This document shows positions 6,535-9,714 of a stretch of 9,714 bases of DNA, piece by piece. Both the position numbers and the translations under genes were made by a program. The notes beneath the pieces were generated by a model that saw only the letters and a program-made list of their open reading frames with translations, had not been told where the DNA came from and did no database searches. How positions within the stretch are numbered: position 1 is the first letter of the stretch; every line of letters begins with the position of its first letter. Source of the stretch: an uncultured Bacilli bacterium (GTDB lineage Bacteria; Bacillota_I; Bacilli_A; ML615J-28; CAG-313); assembly GCA_904501965.1 (NCBI GenBank), contig CAJGCS010000036.1, positions 1-9,714 on the forward strand, written 5' to 3'.

Positions 6535-6563
6535 TTTATAATAAATAAAAAATATGGTATAAT
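6535..6563 (+). promoter_or_regulatory. Promoter of the VTT-MBL operon
   Basis: TTTATA (6535-6540, 4/6) and TATAAT (6558-6563) are 17 bases apart, and TGG before the -10 makes it an extended -10 promoter. The predicted start near 6570 leaves a 28-base leader to the ATG at 6598. Confidence 0.8.
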
Positions 6564-6586
6564 ATAATATATAATGTACATTATAT

Positions 6587-6593
6587 GGGGAAA
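6587..6593 (+). promoter_or_regulatory. Ribosome binding site that fixes the VTT protein start
   Basis: GGGGAAA lies seven bases from the ATG at 6598. An upstream in-frame ATG at 6574 would leave only about four bases of leader and no binding site, and would add a non-typical MYIIWGND extension, so 6598 is preferred. Confidence 0.7.
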
Positions 6594-6597
6594 TGAT

Positions 6598-7326
6598 ATG
6601 AAAGAGTTTTTTAAGAAATATTATAAGAAAATTCTATTATTACTTGTAATAGCCCTTATATTTATTGCAATTTCTTTTCTAGCAATGTTAATTCTTTATT
6701 CCTTTGGTATTATATACTTTAATGATGGTGCAAAGTTTAATGTTGAACTATTTAATAGCTTTAAGTATAAATGGTATGGAATCTTAATAATCATTATATT
6801 TCAAGTAATTACAACAACACTTCTTTGTTTTGCACCTGGTACTACAATGGCATTTATTTTGTTACACCAAGCTTTGTATGATTTTGCTTGGCAAGCCTTT
6901 TTAATGGCTTTTGTTGGTGGCGTTTTAGCAAGTTTTGCAATGTATTTTACTGGTAGGTTTGGTGGATATAATATTTGCAAAAAAATTCTTGGAGAAAAAG
7001 AATGTGAAAAAGCATCAATGCTTCTTAATAATAAAGGTGCTGTATATTTTCCATTAATGATTTTATTCCCACTTTTTCCGGATGATGCATTAATTATGAT
7101 CGCAGGAACAATAAAAATGAAACTTGTATGGTTCATACCTTCAATAATTATAGGAAGAGGCGTAGGAATTGCTAGTATTATTTTTGGGCTAGCAAGTATA
7201 CCTTATGATAAATTTACAACACCATGGCACTGGGTTGGATTTATATCGGTTGCAGTCATTGGTACGCTTTTAGTATTTTTCCTTGCGTATTTATTAAATA
7301 AACATATTTTAAATAAAAAGAAATGA
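6598..7326 (+). CDS. VTT-domain (TVP38/TMEM64, DedA-related) membrane protein
   Basis: A 242-residue integral membrane protein. A basic N-terminus (KKYYKK) precedes a first helix at about 12-37, then a loop and the VTT core. Core signatures visible are FAPGTTMAF (78-86), FVGGVLASFAMYFTGRFGG (105-123) and the conserved re-entrant-loop motif FPLFPDDALIMIAGT (157-171) with D162/D163, followed by FIPSIIIGRG (179-188) with R187. A last helix lies at about 212-233 before a Lys-rich tail. DedA/VTT proteins are linked to lipid scrambling or transport of lipid carriers such as undecaprenyl phosphate; the acidic and arginine residues of that motif are the ones implicated. The exact substrate here is unknown. 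It ends with TGA, which overlaps the ribosome binding site of the next gene seven bases on, so the two are one operon. Confidence 0.9.
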   Translation: MKEFFKKYYKKILLLLVIALIFIAISFLAMLILYSFGIIYFNDGAKFNVELFNSFKYKWYGILIIIIFQVITTTLLCFAPGTTMAFILLHQALYDFAWQAFLMAFVGGVLASFAMYFTGRFGGYNICKKILGEKECEKASMLLNNKGAVYFPLMILFPLFPDDALIMIAGTIKMKLVWFIPSIIIGRGVGIASIIFGLASIPYDKFTTPWHWVGFISVAVIGTLLVFFLAYLLNKHILNKKK

Positions 7327-7333
7327 GGTTTTT

Positions 7334-8515
7334 ATGGCAAAAAATGTAGGTAAAAAAGAACAATCAAATAAAACAAAGATAATACCTTTTATATTCTTTG
7401 TTCTTGTTTTAATTTTTGTATTTGGTGGACATTTATTAAACAAACTTAGAACTGATAATGACAAGAATCCTCCAAAAGGAACTGGTGACGAACTTGCGGT
7501 AGTCGCAATTGAAATGTCTAGTAAATATGGAGATAGTACATTAATTAAGTATAATAACTATGAAATCTTAGTTGATGCAGGTACATCTTCAGATAAAGCA
7601 TATGTTCAAGATGCACTTAAAGAATATGTTACAGATAAAACTTTAGATTTACTTATAGTATCACATGCTCATGCTGACCATATTGGAGCCATGACTGATG
7701 TATCTTTTTTCGATGATATTGATATTGATGTTTCAAAAATTGTTGATACTGGTCATGAAGTAAAAAGTAACACAACTAGTGAAACTGTTTCACAAAAGTA
7801 TAATAAGATGTGTGATGAACTTGTATCTCGTGGTGCAGAAAAATTAGAATATTTTGATATTATTAATGATAAAAATATTGAAACTGTATGGAATATTGAT
7901 ACTGAAGGAAAAATATTTTTAGAATTCTTTGATACAGGTAATATTCTAGAGCCAACTACTTTAAAGAGTGATGATTTAAATGATACATCAATTGTATTTG
8001 TATTAAATTATAATAATACTAAATGGTTCTTTGGTGGAGATTTAACTTGTGACTGTGAAGAAGATTTAGTAAAAAATATAAAAGGTGTAGATAAAGATTA
8101 TTTTACAAAAGAAAATAATGTAGTGTACAAGACATGCCATCATGGTTCTGAAACATCGAATGGTGAATTATTACTAGACTTTGTTAAGCCAGACATTATT
8201 TTTACTATGTCTGGATTTGTATCTGGTGAAAGTAAAGACGATCCAATAAAAGATCAACACCCATATTTTACTGCTCTTGAAAGAATGAAAAAGTATACTG
8301 AAAAAATCTATTGGAGTTCTATTAATGGTCAAATTATATTTACAACAATTGGAGAAGAAATAGAATTTGATGCAAAAGGCAGAACACATGACTATTACTA
8401 TAATGGTGAAATTGTAAATAAAGAAGAAGAGAAACTTGTTACAATATTTGAATCCAAATGGTATTTAGCTCTTAAAGCACTATCACCACAAGAAGAAAAT
8501 AAGCTATCCGAATAA
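7334..8515 (+). CDS. Membrane-anchored ComEC-like MBL-fold hydrolase
   Basis: A 393-residue metallo-beta-lactamase-fold protein resembling the C-terminal nuclease-like domain of ComEC/Rec2, without the ComEC channel. After a Lys-rich head, residues 16-36 form one transmembrane helix or uncleaved signal anchor; positive-inside orientation would put the enzyme outside the cell. Motifs in order are GDSTLI (66-71), ILVDAGT (78-84), the metal-binding HAHADH (111-116), NDTSIVF (216-222), FFGGDL (232-237) with D236, CHHGSETS (268-275) with H269/H270, and HPY (309-311). All expected metal ligands are present, so it should be active, probably on a phosphodiester or similar substrate; the substrate cannot be read. 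The GAGG at 7325-7328 is its ribosome binding site and overlaps the VTT stop codon. The acidic tail after 360 is unremarkable. No clear terminator follows. Confidence 0.9.
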   Translation: MAKNVGKKEQSNKTKIIPFIFFVLVLIFVFGGHLLNKLRTDNDKNPPKGTGDELAVVAIEMSSKYGDSTLIKYNNYEILVDAGTSSDKAYVQDALKEYVTDKTLDLLIVSHAHADHIGAMTDVSFFDDIDIDVSKIVDTGHEVKSNTTSETVSQKYNKMCDELVSRGAEKLEYFDIINDKNIETVWNIDTEGKIFLEFFDTGNILEPTTLKSDDLNDTSIVFVLNYNNTKWFFGGDLTCDCEEDLVKNIKGVDKDYFTKENNVVYKTCHHGSETSNGELLLDFVKPDIIFTMSGFVSGESKDDPIKDQHPYFTALERMKKYTEKIYWSSINGQIIFTTIGEEIEFDAKGRTHDYYYNGEIVNKEEEKLVTIFESKWYLALKALSPQEENKLSE

Positions 8516-8546
8516 TTACAAAAAACAACCTAATTCTTAAAAATTA

Positions 8547-8575
8547 TTGTTATTAAATCATTAAATTGATATAAT
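8547..8575 (+). promoter_or_regulatory. Promoter of the LytTR-DUF3021 operon
   Basis: TTGTTA (8547-8552, 4/6) and TATAAT (8570-8575) are 17 bases apart, and TGA before the -10 gives an extended -10 element. The spacer holds a short tandem repeat, ATTAAAT at 8552-8558 and 8560-8566. No terminator separates it from the hydrolase gene, only a weak AATAATT/AATTATT inverted pair (8511-8517, 8542-8548), so some read-through from upstream is possible. The ribosome binding site AAAAAGGAG (8584-8592) lies seven bases before the ATG. Confidence 0.8.
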
Positions 8576-8599
8576 AAAGACTTAAAAAGGAGATAACTT

Positions 8600-9031
8600 A
8601 TGAAAGTAAAAACAATTATAGATAAAAATAAAGATGAAGAAATTATTATTTATGCACATGAAAAAACATCTATGATTGATGAAATAGAATCACTTGTTAA
8701 TTCGTATTCTACTCAGTTTATTGGCTATACTGACAGAGTTATTAGACCTCTTACACTTTCTGAAATATATTCTTTTAATGTGATTGATAATAAAGTTTAC
8801 GCTCGTTTAGAAAAAGAAGTATTTTTGTTAAAAATGCGATTATATGTTATTGAAGATTTAATCGATAATACTTTCGTAAAAATAAATCAATCATGTATTG
8901 TAAACATAAAAAAGATTAAAAAATTTGACTCAACATTTACTGGAACATTAGGAGTTGAACTTAAAAATGGCTATAAAGATTATGTTTCAAGAAGACAAAT
9001 GAAAGTTGTAAAAGAAAGGATTGGAATTTAA
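8600..9031 (+). CDS. LytTR-family DNA-binding transcription regulator
   Basis: A 143-residue stand-alone LytTR regulator. The LytTR DNA-binding domain occupies about 40-143, with TLSEIYSFNVIDNKVYARLE (52-71) and the diagnostic C-terminal part FVKINQSCIVNIKKIKKFD (92-110), LKNGYKDYVSRRQM (121-134) and KVVKERIG (135-142). The first 40 residues (KTIIDKNKDEEIIIYAHEK...) are not a receiver domain, so it is not a normal phosphorylated response regulator. Its stop codon overlaps the start of a DUF3021 membrane protein by one base. This matches LytTR regulatory systems such as HdrRM and BrsRM of Streptococcus mutans, in which a membrane protein restrains the regulator and the operon is often autoregulated. 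Target genes are not evident. Family assignment is firm. Confidence 0.93.
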   Translation: MKVKTIIDKNKDEEIIIYAHEKTSMIDEIESLVNSYSTQFIGYTDRVIRPLTLSEIYSFNVIDNKVYARLEKEVFLLKMRLYVIEDLIDNTFVKINQSCIVNIKKIKKFDSTFTGTLGVELKNGYKDYVSRRQMKVVKERIGI

Positions 9032-9456
9032 TGAACAAATACGTTAAGAGTTATATTTTTAGAGGCCTTACATTTGCTGGGTTTGGACCAATTATTTGTG
9101 GGATTGTATTCTTAATTTTAAATTTCACAATTAAAGATTTTAAGCTAAATGGCGTTGAAGTTTGCTTAGCAATTATTTCAACCTATATACTTGCTTTTGT
9201 TCAAGCAGGTGCAAGTGTATTTAATCAAATTGAATCATGGAGCATCCCTAAATCATTAATATGTCACTTAGGATCAATATATTTGGCTTATCTATTATGT
9301 TATTTAGTTAATAGATGGATTCCATTTGATATAATGGTTATTTTAATATTTACATTAATATTTATTGTTACTTATTTTGTTATTTGGATTATTGTTTATT
9401 TATGTACAAAAAAAGTGTCAAAAAAACTTAATAAAAAATTAAAGATAGATAAATAA
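9031..9456 (+). CDS. DUF3021 membrane protein, likely partner of the LytTR regulator
   Basis: A 141-residue protein with four predicted membrane helices, about 10-32, 42-64, 74-94 and 99-125, and a Lys-rich cytoplasmic tail (KKVSKKLNKKLKIDK). Sequence typical of DUF3021 includes RGLTFAGFGPIICGI (11-25), STYILAFVQAGASVFNQIE (50-68), W70 and AYLLCYLVNRWIPF (86-99). The start ATG shares its first base with the regulator's TAA (TAATG), a sign of translational coupling and of balanced production; AAAGGA at 9015-9020 is the likely binding site. By analogy with known LytTR/membrane-protein pairs it probably binds or sequesters the regulator, or signals to it, but the stimulus is unknown and the link is inferred from gene order. 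Family call is good by pattern; function is inference. Confidence 0.88.
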   Translation: MNKYVKSYIFRGLTFAGFGPIICGIVFLILNFTIKDFKLNGVEVCLAIISTYILAFVQAGASVFNQIESWSIPKSLICHLGSIYLAYLLCYLVNRWIPFDIMVILIFTLIFIVTYFVIWIIVYLCTKKVSKKLNKKLKIDK

Positions 9457-9497
9457 GAAAATTTATACTTTTAAATAATTTATACATCTATTTATAT

Positions 9498-9526
9498 TTG
9501 AAATAATTTTTAATATGTGATAAAAT
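9498..9526 (+). promoter_or_regulatory. Promoter of the proC-like gene, embedded in a terminator
   Basis: TTGAAA (9498-9503, 5/6) and TAAAAT (9521-9526, 5/6) are 17 bases apart, with TGA before the -10 forming an extended element. The predicted start, about 9533, falls at the end of the left arm of the terminator at 9522-9553, so RNA made here cannot form that hairpin. Confidence 0.7.
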
Positions 9527-9560
9527 CATAAATGTATTAACATTTATGATTTTTATTTTT
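9522..9560 (+). terminator. Terminator of the LytTR-DUF3021 operon
   Basis: AAAATCATAAATG (9522-9534) pairs perfectly with CATTTATGATTTT (9541-9553), a 13-base-pair stem with a TATTAA loop, followed by TATTTTT to 9560. The next gene's GGAG ribosome binding site starts at 9561, immediately after the T tract. Confidence 0.88.
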
Positions 9561-9570
9561 GGAGAAATTT

Positions 9571-9714
9571 ATGAAGAAATTTAAATTTGGAGTTCTTGGT
9601 GTAGGGAAAATGGGTTCAAGTATTTTAGAAGGAATTGAAAAAGCTTCTTTATATAAAAAAGAAGAAATCTTATTATTTGATCCTAATAGCTTAATTAAAA
9701 GTGAATATGAGAAA
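9571..9714 (+). CDS. proC: Pyrroline-5-carboxylate reductase, N-terminal part
   Basis: The first 48 codons only; the gene runs off the window's right edge. The start ATG at 9571 follows GGAG (9561-9564) with a six-base gap. The sequence MKKFKFGVLGVGKMGSSILE begins with a beta strand and the dinucleotide-binding loop GVGKMGSSI (9-17), followed by helix EGIEKASLYKKEEI and strand LLFDPN (34-39). This is the Rossmann start of the P5C reductase family, where GxGxMGxAI and a later DPN/NRN are typical. The enzyme makes proline from pyrroline-5-carboxylate with NAD(P)H in the cytoplasm. The short fragment cannot exclude a paralogue such as a ComER-like or other F420/NADP oxidoreductase-type protein. 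Expression is expected from the promoter at 9498-9526. Confidence 0.8.
   Translation, partial: MKKFKFGVLGVGKMGSSILEGIEKASLYKKEEILLFDPNSLIKSEYEK

Noticed and set aside
6801..7136. 111-codon minus-strand frame opposite the VTT gene
   Set aside because: It is antisense to conserved VTT motifs, with no minus-strand promoter or ribosome binding site seen; a mirror of the real gene.
8174..8389. 71-codon minus-strand frame opposite the MBL gene
   Set aside because: It is antisense to the conserved MBL C-terminal motifs and has no expression signals.
7334..8515. Full ComEC competence channel
   Set aside because: Only one N-terminal helix is present and the multi-spanning competence domain is missing; only the MBL domain resembles ComEC.
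1..9714. Mycoplasma genetic code (TGA = Trp)
   Set aside because: TGA ends the VTT gene directly at the next gene's ribosome binding site, all tryptophans in recognised genes are TGG, and no conserved frame continues through TGA.

Overview
The window looks like an ordinary chromosomal segment of a very AT-rich, low-GC Gram-positive bacterium of the Bacillota or wider Mollicutes-related lineages (for example Erysipelotrichia, Acholeplasma-like or gut RF39-like groups). Three things suggest this: AAAGGAGG or AAAGGTGAT ribosome binding sites, strong TTGACA/TATAAT-type promoters with many extended -10 elements, and AT-rich hairpin terminators. TGA appears to be a stop codon: the VTT gene ends with it and no recognised gene reads through one. 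Tryptophan is TGG throughout, so the mycoplasma code is not in use. The exact genus cannot be read from the sequence. All genes are on the + strand.

Layout. (1) 1-456: a small zinc-ribbon, two-helix membrane protein with a near-perfect promoter and a hairpin terminator. (2) 474-1349: a PfkB/ribokinase-family sugar kinase that starts 17 bases after that terminator. (3) 1418-3079: arginyl-tRNA synthetase with its own extended -10 promoter and a long terminator hairpin. (4) 3170-3348: a complete tRNA-Glu(UUC) transcription unit. (5) 3363-3594: a 52-codon small gene preceded by a palindrome and followed by a hairpin. (6) 3680-6514: a 936-residue BspA-like leucine-rich-repeat protein without a visible signal peptide or anchor. 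(7) 6535-8515: a two-gene operon of a VTT/TVP38-type membrane protein and a membrane-anchored ComEC-like metallo-beta-lactamase-fold hydrolase. (8) 8547-9456: a LytTR DNA-binding regulator translationally coupled to a DUF3021 membrane protein. (9) 9498-9714: promoter and first 48 codons of a pyrroline-5-carboxylate reductase, cut by the window end.

How the genes relate. Most neighbours are separate transcription units with unrelated housekeeping roles. Two pairs look functionally linked. In the VTT + MBL pair, a membrane-lipid-handling protein sits 7 bases from a hydrolase predicted to face outward. In the LytTR + DUF3021 pair, a regulator and its likely membrane partner overlap by one base. 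The most interesting signals are the 9498-9560 element, where a promoter is built into the left arm of the upstream gene's terminator; the unsecreted giant LRR protein; the small orphan gene with its palindrome; and the VTT/MBL operon. I found no mobile element, CRISPR array, phage gene or clearly new multi-gene system.
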